In this document: positions 1-8,036 of the stretch, piece after piece | How the letters are laid out: every line of letters begins with the position of its first letter | Position numbering within the stretch: position 1 is the stretch's first letter | Assembly (NCBI GenBank): GCA_028065135.1 | Contig: JAPTWR010000074.1 | Coordinates: 1-45,947 of the forward strand | Reading direction: 5' to 3' | Length of the DNA: 45,947 nt | DNA from: Acidithiobacillus sp. | GTDB taxonomy: Bacteria > Pseudomonadota > Gammaproteobacteria > Acidithiobacillales > Acidithiobacillaceae | Position numbers and translations under genes: made by a program | The notes under the pieces: generated by a model | The model's database searches: none | What the model was told of the DNA's origin: nothing | The model's input: only the letters and a program-made list of their open reading frames with translations

Positions 1-316
1 AGCGCAGGGGAAAATCCTGATAGATGGCGCGGGGATCATCGTGAGCACAGACCTTCCCCAGAGGTTTATGATAGAGCAGATAGAAAGCATGGGGATGATC
101 AATGGGCTCCTCATCCACCCAAACCTCCGCCGCGTTCACTCTGGCAGAGGCCTTGCGCAGCAGTTCCCCAGCCACGCGCACGCGCCCCTCGCGCAACAGG
201 TCGCGCACTTCGGAGCGGCTGCAATACCCTAGGCGGGACAGTAAATGATCCATACGCTCGGCAGTTTTTTGCATAGGACGCAGTTTAGCCTGTCGGACAG
301 GCTGACGAAAAGTCAT
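1..316 (-). CDS. RsuA/RluB-type rRNA pseudouridine synthase, 5' part (cut by window edge)
   Basis: Only the first ~105 residues are present; the gene runs off the left edge. The reading frame is open from the edge to an ATG at 316, which has AGGAG four bases upstream; a second in-frame Met lies at 274. Residues ~22-65 look like an S4 RNA-binding domain (LLSRLGYCSRSEVRDLL, then REGRVRVAGELL). They are followed by LYHKPLGKVCAHDDPRAIY, the start of the RsuA-type catalytic domain (compare KPxGxVCSxxD). The family isomerises a specific uridine in rRNA. The catalytic Asp lies beyond the edge. The gene is divergent from the agmatine deiminase gene with only 42 bases between the starts. Whether it is RsuA (16S) or RluB/RluE (23S) cannot be decided from this fragment. 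Confidence 0.85.
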   Translation of the reverse strand, partial: MTFRQPVRQAKLRPMQKTAERMDHLLSRLGYCSRSEVRDLLREGRVRVAGELLRKASARVNAAEVWVDEEPIDHPHAFYLLYHKPLGKVCAHDDPRAIYQDFPLR

Positions 317-358
317 TAAACTCCTATGATGTCGGGGTGACGGACAACGGAGCGGACC

Positions 359-1390
359 ATGGCAGCTGAATACACCCTTCCCCCGGAGTGGGCTCCGCAG
401 CAATCGGTACAACTCACCTGGCCGCACCCGGATACCGACTGGGGGCCGCGCCTAGAAAGCGTGCTGCCCGTCTTCGCCCGCATTGCCCGTGAAATCAGCC
501 TCCGCGAAGACGTGCTCATTGCCTGCCATGATCCGGCCAGCATCGAGGTCTGCAGGCAATATCTGCATCAGGCCGGTGCCAACCTATTCCGCTGCCACCT
601 GCACACCGTCCCCAGCAATGACTCCTGGGCGCGCGACCACGGTCCCATTACCCTGAAAAATGCTGCTGGACAGCATAAACTGATGGATTTTGCCTTTAAC
701 GCCTGGGGCCTGAAATTTCGCGCTGATCTAGACAATCAGATCACCCGTCACCTGCATGCTCAGGGTGCCTTTGGCGCGGCAGCACTGGAAATTTCCGGCA
801 TGGTGCTGGAAGGTGGCAGTATTGAAAGCGACGGCCAGGGCACCTTGCTGACCACGAGTGCGTGCCTGCTTTCGCCCAACCGCAATCCGCAATGGTCCGC
901 GGCGCAGATCGCAGACGCCCTGTGCGCCCAGCTCGGTGTGGAACGCGTCCTCTGGCTGCATAGCGGCCATCTGGAAGGAGATGACACGGATGCTCACATC
1001 GACACCCTTGCCCGTTTCTGCAACCCCCATACCATCGCCTATCAGAGTTGCGACGACCCTGACGACAGTCATTTCGCCCCGCTCCAGCAAATGGCTGCGG
1101 AACTCAGCGCCTTCCGCAACCGGGATGGCGCACCGTATCACCTGATTCCTCTGCCTTGGCCACAGGCGCAGTGGGACGGTGATGGCGCCCGTCTGCCGCT
1201 AAGCTATGCCAACTTTCTCATTCTCAACTCTGCTCTGCTCCTGCCGACTTACGATGATCCCGCCGACACGGTGGCACAGGATCGCCTGCAACACGCCTTC
1301 CCCGATCGGGAAGTGATCGCCATTCCCTGCATCGAACTGGCTCGCCAGCATGGCAGCCTGCACTGCGTAACCATGCAGCTACCGCGCTGA
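359..1390 (+). CDS. aguA: Agmatine deiminase (peptidyl-arginine deiminase family)
   Basis: This 343-residue protein should convert agmatine to N-carbamoylputrescine and ammonia in the cytosol, as part of putrescine synthesis from arginine. Family motifs visible are NDSWARDHGPI near residue 85, LEGGSIESDGQG near 150, SGHLEGDDTDAHIDT near 205, and the C-terminal HGSLHCVTMQLP with the expected nucleophile Cys336. The length fits bacterial agmatine deiminases (about 340-370). The ATG is preceded by CGGAG with eight bases of spacing. The usual partner, N-carbamoylputrescine amidase (aguB), is not adjacent; the next gene belongs to an unrelated respiratory operon behind a long AT-rich gap. A generic peptidyl-arginine deiminase label is the only real alternative. 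Confidence 0.92.
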   Translation: MAAEYTLPPEWAPQQSVQLTWPHPDTDWGPRLESVLPVFARIAREISLREDVLIACHDPASIEVCRQYLHQAGANLFRCHLHTVPSNDSWARDHGPITLKNAAGQHKLMDFAFNAWGLKFRADLDNQITRHLHAQGAFGAAALEISGMVLEGGSIESDGQGTLLTTSACLLSPNRNPQWSAAQIADALCAQLGVERVLWLHSGHLEGDDTDAHIDTLARFCNPHTIAYQSCDDPDDSHFAPLQQMAAELSAFRNRDGAPYHLIPLPWPQAQWDGDGARLPLSYANFLILNSALLLPTYDDPADTVAQDRLQHAFPDREVIAIPCIELARQHGSLHCVTMQLPR

Positions 1391-1464
1391 GAATGGAGCA
1401 TTGGGCGCGTCCCAGAACACCATTATATGATTATATACCATTATAGAACATTGCAATAAATAAA

Positions 1465-1478
1465 TTGCCTTTTATCAA
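1465..1478. promoter_or_regulatory. FNR/ANR-like box (8 of 10 consensus positions)
   Basis: The sequence TTGCC-TTTT-ATCAA matches the FNR consensus TTGAT-N4-ATCAA in one full half-site and three of five positions of the other. Oxygen-sensitive control would suit an anaerobic sulfur-reducing enzyme. Its distance to the candidate -10 hexamers does not give the classical -41.5 spacing, so this is tentative. Confidence 0.3.
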
Positions 1479-1513
1479 TTCCCACCCGGCACCAAGGCGC
1501 GTAGCATATAACT

Positions 1514-1541
1514 ATATAATGACATTCTAAACTCATTATAT
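1514..1541. promoter_or_regulatory. Perfect 9-bp inverted repeat, candidate operator
   Basis: ATATAATGA (1514-1522) and TCATTATAT (1533-1541) are exact reverse complements separated by 10 bases. The left arm contains a consensus TATAAT hexamer. The core CATTATA also occurs at 1421-1427 and 1439-1445, so a protein recognising this word would have at least four half-sites in the gap. The regulator is unknown. Confidence 0.5.
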
Positions 1542-1582
1542 TATTAAAAACATAGCGCTTATTGTGCACAGGAGGCCTTCAA

Positions 1583-4333
1583 ATGGCTTGGCAGTTTCCA
1601 AAAATGACCCGCCGTACCTTTCTTAAAAGCACCAGCGTCAGTGCCGTGGGCGCGACGCTCTACCATCCCGACTGGATCAAACTGGCTGGCCCCACGCATC
1701 CCGACGCTGCCGACCACTTTGCCCACTCCATTTGCAACTACTGCTCTTCCTTTTGCTCGCTGCGTATTACCGTCGCGGAGAAAAAAGGCAAGCAGCGCAT
1801 CATGAAGCTGGGCGGCAACCCCAACTCCACCCTCAACGGCGACAAGATCTGCGCCCGCGGCCAATCGGGCTTACGTCAGGTCTACAGCGCCAACCGCATC
1901 AAGACGCCCCTCATCCGCGTGGCGGGCAGCAAGCGCGGCGAGATGAAATTCCGCGCCGCCACCTGGGAAGAAGCCTGGGACTACATCGCGCAGAAGAGCA
2001 AGGGGATCAAGCCGTGGGAATGGACCATCTATGGCGGCTGGAGCACCTGCTCCTTCTATATTCCCAACACCTTCTGCTTCACTGCCGCCAATCAGATCCC
2101 CAATCTCATCACCTCGCCCACGCAAAATTGCGTTTTCAACGGCCATTTCGGCACCAACTCCATGACCGGCAACTATGTCGTTCACGGCGAGAACATTGAG
2201 GATTACGAAAACAGCGACTACATCCTCTCTATCATCGGCAACGGCAGCATCGGCGGCGTCTCGACCTGCCGAGCCGTGCGTTTCGCCGCCGGCATAGAGA
2301 AAGGGGCCAAGGTGGTAGTTCTCGACCCGCGCGCCTCGGAAACGGCGGCCAAGGCCGACGAGTGGTATGCCATCAAGCCCGGCACCGACCTGGATTTCAC
2401 CCTCGCCATGCTACGGGAGATGATGAATAACGGCTGGTACGATGAGGAGTTTCTCATCAGCCACAGCAACATGCCCTTCCTGGTGCGCAAAAATGCCCAC
2501 AACGTCTGGGAACTCTATCTTTCGGCGCAAAAAGAACCCGCCGTCATCGACGCCAAGAGCGGTCAGGTGGTCTTTCTCCCCGCCTTCAGCAACCACAATC
2601 TGCAAGGCAGCAACGGCAACAGCGTGACCCCCTTGCTTCGCGCACCCCAAGGCTTTACTCACAATGGCGAGGCCATGCTGACGGTCTTTGATGCTCAGCA
2701 TCAGGAGATTCAATCCTATACACCCGAATGGGCTGCTGCCAATACCGGCATCAACGCCGCCGACATCCGCAAGATCGTTCGCGATTTTCATCAGGCCAAG
2801 TCGCCCATCCTCATCCCCGGATGGTCCGGGGCCCGCTACGGCAACATCCAGATGCTGCGCAGGGTCCAGGCCATGATCCAGGGCCTCAAGGGCGGGTTCG
2901 ACGTGCCCGGCGGCTGGATCTTCGGCGGCGACTACCGCGAGCAGGTGCGGCACATGTGGGAGGTGAAGAATGATCCCAAGGCGCCGCCCATGGCCAGCTT
3001 GGCGGGCATGCCCTTCGTTTACTGGAGCGCCAAGGCGGCAGCCGATCCCAACACCTATCCCCACGGCTATCCGGCCTGGGCGGCGGTGCATCGCGATCAG
3101 ACTCCCAAGGATTCTCCCGACTGGGCGGCGTTTCCCTTCACCACAGAGGTAGGGTTGGATTCCGCCGTAAAAGGCAAACTGACCTGGAAAGGCGCGCCCT
3201 ATCTCTGCAAAGCCATCCTCTTCAACGGCACCAACCCCCTGCGCGATGCGCCCGAGAGCTTCTGGGAAGAGGTCCTGAACCATCCCAACATGGACTTGGT
3301 CGTCGTCATGGACGTAATGCCCTCGGATACCCTGGCCTATGCCGACGTGGTCCTGCCCGAACTCACCTACCTGGAGCGCGATGAACCGGCCATCTACGGC
3401 AACGGCACCAATCCCGACAACATGCTCATCACCCGTTATCAGGCCGTTCCGCCCCTCTACGATAACGTCATTCTGCCCGATGCCTTGCTGAAGCTGACGG
3501 AGATCATCAGCGGCAGCAGCGAACCCTATTATCGGGCACTGGAGCAGCTCGCTGGCGTGCCCGCCGCCCGCCTCAAGGCCCTGACTGCCGAGAATCGCGC
3601 CAAGGGCATCAAAAATCCCTTCAACATGGCCAGCCGCCAGGTGGATTTTGAAATGAAGGCCAAAGGACTCGGCATCACGCCGCAAAAGCTCGATGCGGTG
3701 TTGCGCGAGAAGGGGGTCTATCCCGTCGCCAAGGCCGAGGAACTCATCGCCAACTACGGCATGCCGCGCAAGATGGCCCTGCCCACCCCCAGCGGGCGAG
3801 CCGAGTTCTACAGCAACCTCTATGGGCAATTGCGGGAGCAGTTTGGCCTCTGGGATAACCCTTATTTTTCGGTACTGGCCACCCACATTCCCGCCGATTG
3901 TCGACCGGGCAGCAAGGCACCCATGGCCGATGACGAGTTCTATTTTACCTTCGGCATGGTGCCCGTGGTTTCCCATTGTTCGCCGAACAACGATTTCCAA
4001 CCTCTGGTGAGTATCAGCAAGTTCCGTGGCGACATTTATACGGGTCTATGGGTGCACAGCCAGCGTGCCGGCAAACTCGGGCTCAAGGAAGGCGACAAGG
4101 TATGGGTGACCAACCAACTCACGCAGCAGAAGGCCGAGGCATCGGTTCATGTCACCCGCCTCGTCCGGGAAGATACCGTCTTTCTCTACAGTGGCTATGG
4201 CGACCAGAATCCGGCCCTCACCCATGGTTACCGCATGGGCACGGCCCTGAACAAAATCACGCCCGACTTCATCGAACCGGTGAGCGGCGGTTTCCGCTCC
4301 CAGGAATTCACCGTGCGCCTCGAACGCGCCTGA
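1583..4333 (+). CDS. Molybdopterin oxidoreductase, catalytic subunit of a sulfur/polysulfide/tetrathionate-reductase-like complex
   Basis: This 916-residue protein belongs to the DMSO-reductase superfamily. Start at 1583 is chosen because AGGAGG lies seven bases upstream; an in-frame TTG at 1562 would place that site inside the gene. A twin-arginine signal (MTRRTFLKS, residues 8-16) predicts Tat export of the folded enzyme. A 4Fe-4S site is formed by C51-x2-C54-x3-C58-x31-C90. Cys183 in TQNCVFNGH is the likely molybdenum ligand. The C-terminal part carries the usual molydopterin-dinucleotide-binding domain. At 916 residues it is longer than PsrA/PhsA (~760) and shorter than TtrA (~1020); by memory it is nearest in size to sulfur reductase SreA. 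It heads a five-gene operon with ferredoxin, NrfD and two chaperone genes. Substrate (sulfur, polysulfide, thiosulfate, tetrathionate, or arsenate) cannot be read from the sequence. Confidence 0.88.
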   Translation: MAWQFPKMTRRTFLKSTSVSAVGATLYHPDWIKLAGPTHPDAADHFAHSICNYCSSFCSLRITVAEKKGKQRIMKLGGNPNSTLNGDKICARGQSGLRQVYSANRIKTPLIRVAGSKRGEMKFRAATWEEAWDYIAQKSKGIKPWEWTIYGGWSTCSFYIPNTFCFTAANQIPNLITSPTQNCVFNGHFGTNSMTGNYVVHGENIEDYENSDYILSIIGNGSIGGVSTCRAVRFAAGIEKGAKVVVLDPRASETAAKADEWYAIKPGTDLDFTLAMLREMMNNGWYDEEFLISHSNMPFLVRKNAHNVWELYLSAQKEPAVIDAKSGQVVFLPAFSNHNLQGSNGNSVTPLLRAPQGFTHNGEAMLTVFDAQHQEIQSYTPEWAAANTGINAADIRKIVRDFHQAKSPILIPGWSGARYGNIQMLRRVQAMIQGLKGGFDVPGGWIFGGDYREQVRHMWEVKNDPKAPPMASLAGMPFVYWSAKAAADPNTYPHGYPAWAAVHRDQTPKDSPDWAAFPFTTEVGLDSAVKGKLTWKGAPYLCKAILFNGTNPLRDAPESFWEEVLNHPNMDLVVVMDVMPSDTLAYADVVLPELTYLERDEPAIYGNGTNPDNMLITRYQAVPPLYDNVILPDALLKLTEIISGSSEPYYRALEQLAGVPAARLKALTAENRAKGIKNPFNMASRQVDFEMKAKGLGITPQKLDAVLREKGVYPVAKAEELIANYGMPRKMALPTPSGRAEFYSNLYGQLREQFGLWDNPYFSVLATHIPADCRPGSKAPMADDEFYFTFGMVPVVSHCSPNNDFQPLVSISKFRGDIYTGLWVHSQRAGKLGLKEGDKVWVTNQLTQQKAEASVHVTRLVREDTVFLYSGYGDQNPALTHGYRMGTALNKITPDFIEPVSGGFRSQEFTVRLERA

Positions 4334-4343
4334 GGAATCTGTC

Positions 4344-4967
4344 ATGACCAAATATGCGATGCTCATCAATCTGGATACCTGCGTCGGCTGCAATGCCTGT
4401 ATGGCCGCTTGCGCCATGGAAAACCAGACGCCCGTGTGGAATCCGGAAAAATACCGCACCTATGTGTACGACGAAGAAATTGAAATCGGGGATAAGTTCC
4501 TCCGCCAGTTTTTTCCCAAGCTCTGTAACCATTGCGACAACCCGCCCTGTGTGAGCGTGTGCCCGACTGGCGCCACCTGGAAGGAGGCCAACGGCATCGT
4601 CCGCGTCAACCCCGACATCTGCATGGGTTGCCAGGCCTGTGCCATGGCCTGCCCCTACGATGCCCGCTACCCTGCCGACAGTAACGATATCGACAAGGGA
4701 CTGGGCTATTACGGCAAGGACTTTCTCAAACGTACCGTGCCCAGCATCGATAAATGCGACTTCTGCTACGACCGCCTGCAGCAAGGTCTGGATCCCGCCT
4801 GCGTGGAAACCTGCGTCGCCCACTCCCGTATTTTCGGTGACCTGGACAACCCCAACGACCTCATCACCAAGGTGGTCGCGACCGGCAAGGCTCAGGGTCT
4901 GCTCACCGAACTGGGCACCGGCCCCAATATTTACTACATCCACAAGCTTCCGGAGGATCTCGTATGA
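4344..4967 (+). CDS. Four-cluster 4Fe-4S ferredoxin-type electron-transfer subunit
   Basis: This 207-residue protein is the PsrB/PhsB/DmsB/NrfC-type subunit that passes electrons between the membrane quinone subunit and the molybdenum subunit. Four cysteine groups are visible: CVGCNACMAAC from residue 13, CNHCDNPPCVSVCP near 57, CMGCQACAMACP near 91, and a split group KCDFC ... DPACVETC near 137-157. It has no signal peptide of its own, as expected for a partner carried through the Tat pathway with the catalytic subunit. The gene starts 11 bases after the catalytic gene and overlaps the next gene by ATGA, so the three are translationally coupled. Confidence 0.92.
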   Translation: MTKYAMLINLDTCVGCNACMAACAMENQTPVWNPEKYRTYVYDEEIEIGDKFLRQFFPKLCNHCDNPPCVSVCPTGATWKEANGIVRVNPDICMGCQACAMACPYDARYPADSNDIDKGLGYYGKDFLKRTVPSIDKCDFCYDRLQQGLDPACVETCVAHSRIFGDLDNPNDLITKVVATGKAQGLLTELGTGPNIYYIHKLPEDLV

Positions 4968-5998
4968 ACTCGGTCCATTTTGCCACCAGTCTCATCGTTC
5001 AGGACCGCTGGGCGACGCTGGTCGCGGCTTATCTTTTCCTCGGTGGTCTAGGTGCAGCCCTCATTGCCCTGAGTCTCTTCAGTCATCTCTATTTCCGGGC
5101 CAACCGGGCCGTCACCCTCTGGGGTACCCTGGCGGGAGAGGCTTTTCTGGGTGTTGGCTCCGCCCTGCTGCTGATCGATCTGCTTCACCCCCTCAATGTC
5201 TGGGAAATCCTGATGCCCTGGAATCCCTTCTTCCTGCCCTGGTCCTGGATCGCCTGGGGTACCCAGTTCATCGTCTGGGCGATGGTTTTCGGCCTGCTCT
5301 ACATCTGGCCGCTGATGATCGATGAACCATGGTTCCGCCGCCTGCCGCTGGTGGGACGCTGGCTGAATTTCTGGTTCGAACTGCCGCTGATCAAACTGGT
5401 GGGCGTCTGGGCGCAGAAACTGCGCACCCCCATTGCCTGGGTGGCCATCCTCTGCGGAGTAGGCACCGCCGTGTATACAGGGTTGCTGCTACGCTCCTTC
5501 CCGGCGGCGACCCTCTGGGCCAACGACCTGGTGCCGCCTTTGTTCACGGTTTCCGCTTTCTCTACGGCGCTCGCCTTTCAATTGCTGGTACTGTACGGCG
5601 TACTGCATCAGCATGACACCCTGGCCCGCTGGTATGAGCGTCTGGACATGCTCCTCATCGCCGTTGAAATCGTGCTGATTTTCAGCATCATGCTGGTCAT
5701 TTTGCCGGGCAATCTCAGCGGTCAGGCCACACTGCACATCCTCCTGCACAGTTGGGGCTGGATGATAGGCTTCCTGATGATCGGTCTGATTCTGCCCTTC
5801 CTGCTGGAGATCAAAGGCACGTTCAATGGTTGGAAGGGCAGCGCTCCGGTGATCCTCACCGCCTGTATGGTGCTGCTGGGCGGCTTCCTGCTCCGCCATT
5901 ACTTTCTCGCCAGCGGGGTGTACGTCTTCCCTTGGGCCAATGCCGGCCACGACGGCGTACTCGGTGCGGGTATCTATCATGTCCTCACCAGCCACTGA
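4964..5998 (+). CDS. NrfD/PsrC-type polytopic membrane subunit
   Basis: This 344-residue protein has about eight hydrophobic helices (for example residues 19-42, 55-75, 92-115, 155-178 and 228-250) and matches the NrfD/PsrC/TtrC family that binds quinol or quinone and anchors the periplasmic subunits. It overlaps the ferredoxin gene by four bases (ATGA) and has GGAGG shortly upstream. Acidic and Trp-rich loops such as PWNPFFLPWSWIAWG are typical of the family. Together with the two preceding genes it gives a complete quinone-linked molybdoenzyme. Confidence 0.9.
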   Translation: MNSVHFATSLIVQDRWATLVAAYLFLGGLGAALIALSLFSHLYFRANRAVTLWGTLAGEAFLGVGSALLLIDLLHPLNVWEILMPWNPFFLPWSWIAWGTQFIVWAMVFGLLYIWPLMIDEPWFRRLPLVGRWLNFWFELPLIKLVGVWAQKLRTPIAWVAILCGVGTAVYTGLLLRSFPAATLWANDLVPPLFTVSAFSTALAFQLLVLYGVLHQHDTLARWYERLDMLLIAVEIVLIFSIMLVILPGNLSGQATLHILLHSWGWMIGFLMIGLILPFLLEIKGTFNGWKGSAPVILTACMVLLGGFLLRHYFLASGVYVFPWANAGHDGVLGAGIYHVLTSH

Positions 5999-6506
5999 AG
6001 CGGGTGTGTGTGCGGAGGTCTGGCGCTTTATCGCCATGGCCCTGGCCGAGCCCGCTGCCGACTCTGCGGAGTTGATCAGCGAACAACCCTATCAGCCGGA
6101 GTGGTTGACCTCGGCCTTGGGGGAATTGGCCACAGTGGCCCTGGATGTCTGGCAGGGCGAGCATACGCGGCTGTTCACCTTTCCTGCCGTCTGTCCACCC
6201 TTCGCCTCCACCTTCCTGGAGGACGGCGTGCTGGACGGTCACCGCGCCGGCGAACTGGAGCGTTTTTATGGACAGTATGATCTCGCTATTCAGGGGTTGC
6301 CTGCAGATTACCTGGGTACCATGGCGGAGTTCATCGGCTTTTTTCTGGAAAAGGACGACACGTCCGCGGCGGCCGATTTTTATCGGGAATACCTGGCGGA
6401 CTGGCTGGATCGTTTCTGCGACTGCCTGGAAAGGCATGCCGAGTTCATGTTTTATCGGGAGCTGGCGGGCGAAATCCGCCGTCAGGCTAGAGGATTGCGC
6501 CCATGA
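5979..6506 (+). CDS. TorD/DmsD-like molybdoenzyme maturation chaperone
   Basis: This 175-residue, mostly helical protein resembles the TorD/NarJ chaperones that bind Tat signal peptides and hold the molybdoenzyme until its cofactor is inserted. Supporting features are the position directly after an NrfD gene, the small acidic helical composition, and the central HTRLFTFPAVCPPFASTFLE region followed by a YLGTMAEFIGFFLEKDD segment, comparable to the family's DHLxxEL.FM region. The ATG at 5979 overlaps the NrfD gene by 20 bases; an upstream in-frame ATG at 5940 would extend the overlap and is less likely. Its ribosome binding site is weak, so coupling to the upstream gene is probable. Confidence 0.75.
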   Translation: MSSPATEAGVCAEVWRFIAMALAEPAADSAELISEQPYQPEWLTSALGELATVALDVWQGEHTRLFTFPAVCPPFASTFLEDGVLDGHRAGELERFYGQYDLAIQGLPADYLGTMAEFIGFFLEKDDTSAAADFYREYLADWLDRFCDCLERHAEFMFYRELAGEIRRQARGLRP

Positions 6507-7036
6507 ACTGGCAACTCATGGCGGATCGCGACGATCTGACCCAGACCCTGGAGGGGGTGTTTGCCGACTGGCATCAACGGTGCTTTGCAAACAGTCCCAA
6601 CGTCCATCCGGGACTCTCCGTCGAGATACGGGATTTGCAAAAAGTGCAGGACTGGTATCTGGCCTATCTTCTGACGCCCATCGCCCTCTATCGCCTGGCG
6701 ATGCCCCTCAAAGTCCCCGACATTCCCCTGCCCGAAGGCTGGTCTGCTGCCGCACGGGTGAATCAGCCCTGTACCGGCCTTGGTCCCGCCCTGAGTCTGA
6801 AGATTCCGGGCGTGCTCGGGCAGGGCCACCTCCAATACCTGCCGGAGATCGGGCATTTTCTCTGGCAACCGCTGGTCCAGAACCTGCGCCGCTATCCCGA
6901 CGCCGCCGCCGTGTTTGCGGCCTGGGAGGGCGTAATCGACCACCGCCGCAAAACTCGCGCCAGCATGCAGGAACAACAGCAGTGTGATCGCCGCGATTTT
7001 CTGCGGCGGCTGATGCCGGCGCCCAGGGAGCCATAA
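6503..7036 (+). CDS. HybE-like (hydrogenase-assembly-type) chaperone in a molybdoenzyme operon
   Basis: This 177-residue protein resembles the HybE family of [NiFe]-hydrogenase assembly chaperones, which recognise the Tat signal of the hydrogenase small subunit. Similar features are NVHPGLSVEIRDLQ near residue 33, a WYLAYLLTPIALYRLAMP segment near 50, a central GQGHLQYLPEIGHFLWQPL region, and the C-terminal RRDFLRRLM tail (compare GRRALLFGRR in E. coli HybE). No hydrogenase gene is nearby. It overlaps the TorD-like gene by ATGA and has AGGA eight bases upstream, so it belongs to the operon. A role as a second Tat-proofreading chaperone is an inference. The family assignment is by eye. Confidence 0.6.
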   Translation: MNWQLMADRDDLTQTLEGVFADWHQRCFANSPNVHPGLSVEIRDLQKVQDWYLAYLLTPIALYRLAMPLKVPDIPLPEGWSAAARVNQPCTGLGPALSLKIPGVLGQGHLQYLPEIGHFLWQPLVQNLRRYPDAAAVFAAWEGVIDHRRKTRASMQEQQQCDRRDFLRRLMPAPREP

Positions 7037-7089
7037 GCAATCGCTGTGAACCGCTGACCGATACGAAGGTCGCTTGCAACCGCCGCCCA

Positions 7090-7114
7090 GCGCCCGGAAC
7101 TTGCTGCCGGGCGC
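7090..7114. terminator. GC-rich hairpin after the molybdoenzyme operon
   Basis: GCGCCCGG (7090-7097) and CCGGGCGC (7107-7114) are perfect complements around a nine-base loop. It sits about 55 bases after the stop of the HybE-like gene. There is no T-run, so it would be a Rho-dependent or weak intrinsic terminator, or a 3'-end stabiliser. Confidence 0.4.
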
Positions 7115-7144
7115 GGTCGATATGCCTTCACCTGCGGTCCCAAC

Positions 7145-7173
7145 TTGACAGAATCGCGAGGCTCCGCCATGGT
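7145..7173 (+). promoter_or_regulatory. Candidate promoter for lgt
   Basis: A consensus -35 hexamer TTGACA (7145-7150) is followed after 17 bases by CATGGT (7168-7173), a weak -10. The start codon of lgt is 24 bases further on. Confidence 0.35.
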
Positions 7174-7196
7174 GGCCTGAAATTGCGAGGGCACCT

Positions 7197-8015
7197 ATGC
7201 TGCATTTTCCGGATATCAACACCGTCGGCTTCCAGCTCGGCCCCATCACCATCCACTGGTATGGCCTGCTGGAGATCATCAGTTTTGTTATCGCCACCGT
7301 CTGGCTCATCCGGCGCGGCCGCATGGCGCACTGGAACTGGCGCAAAGAGCAGGTCGTCGACCTGGAATTCTATGTGGCCGTCGGCGCCATTCTGGGCGGA
7401 CGGGTGGGTTACGTGCTCTGGTACAACCTTCCCTATTATCTGGCCAACCCTATAAAAATGCTGGCCATATGGGATGGCGGCATGTCTTTCCACGGCGGCC
7501 TGCTGGGTGTCGTCATCGCCTGCTGGGTATTTGCGCGACTCCATGAGCAACATGCCTTTCTGCCCACTCTGGATTTTATCGCGCCGGCCGTGCCCATTGG
7601 GTTGGGTCTGGGACGTCTTGCCAACTTTATCAACGATCAGCTTTTTGGCCGCGTCAGTCACCTGCCCTGGGCCATGGTCTTCCCCTCCGGTGGTCCGCAA
7701 CCCCGGCAGCCCTCGCAACTTTACGAGTTTCTGCTGGAGGGCGTTCTACTCCTTGTGATTCTCGCCATTTACAGTCGCAAAGCCCGTCCTGCCGGCGCAG
7801 TGGGCGGGATGTTCGTTTTCCTGTACGGCGTCTTCCGGTTTGCCGCGGAATATGCGCGGCAGCCGGATATCCAACTGGGCTTTGTCTTCGGTCCTTATAC
7901 CATGGGTCAGGTGCTGTCCGTACCCATGATCATTCTTGGCCCGGTGGTGATCTGGTGGGCCTATAAGGGCGGTTTTTCCGAATCCCCTGAAAGCATACCG
8001 GCAGTCGGTAAATAG
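7197..8015 (+). CDS. lgt: Prolipoprotein diacylglyceryl transferase
   Basis: This 272-residue inner-membrane enzyme moves a diacylglyceryl group from phosphatidylglycerol to the lipobox cysteine of prolipoproteins. It begins MLHFPDINTVGFQLGPITIHWYGLL, typical of Lgt. The family signature is present as GLGLGRLANFINDQLFGRVS near residue 135, differing from the common GRxGNFxNxELxGR at GN (AN) and E (Q). HGG (FHGGLLG) near residue 98 and the C-terminal REP-like region RFAAEYARQPD are also seen. Multiple membrane helices fit the known topology. GCGAGG lies upstream of the ATG. The gene has its own probable promoter. Confidence 0.95.
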   Translation: MLHFPDINTVGFQLGPITIHWYGLLEIISFVIATVWLIRRGRMAHWNWRKEQVVDLEFYVAVGAILGGRVGYVLWYNLPYYLANPIKMLAIWDGGMSFHGGLLGVVIACWVFARLHEQHAFLPTLDFIAPAVPIGLGLGRLANFINDQLFGRVSHLPWAMVFPSGGPQPRQPSQLYEFLLEGVLLLVILAIYSRKARPAGAVGGMFVFLYGVFRFAAEYARQPDIQLGFVFGPYTMGQVLSVPMIILGPVVIWWAYKGGFSESPESIPAVGK

Positions 8016-8036
8016 CGGCTGCAAACCCCCACCCAT

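Larger units (their letters stand above)
1391..1582. promoter_or_regulatory. AT-rich regulatory gap upstream of the molybdoenzyme operon
   Basis: This 192-base gap is strikingly AT-rich compared with the GC-rich genes on either side. It holds a repeated ACCATTATA (1419-1427 and 1437-1445), a long dyad at 1514-1541, an FNR-like sequence at 1465-1478, and candidate -10 hexamers TATAAC (1507-1512) and TATAAT (1515-1520). No good -35 hexamer is spaced correctly for either, which suggests activator dependence. A strong ribosome binding site AGGAGG sits seven bases before the ATG at 1583. Promoter function is inferred from sequence only. Confidence 0.6.

Noticed and set aside
1562..1582. Upstream TTG start for the molybdoenzyme catalytic subunit
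   Set aside because: The AGGAGG site would be inside the gene; ATG at 1583 fits it exactly.
2411..4000. Long minus-strand reading frame (529 codons) opposite the molybdoenzyme gene
   Set aside because: It lies fully inside a strongly supported gene, has no recognisable domain and reflects GC-rich codon bias.
5940..5978. Earlier ATG for the TorD-like chaperone
   Set aside because: It would increase overlap with the NrfD gene and has no better ribosome binding site; ATG at 5979 begins the family-like region.
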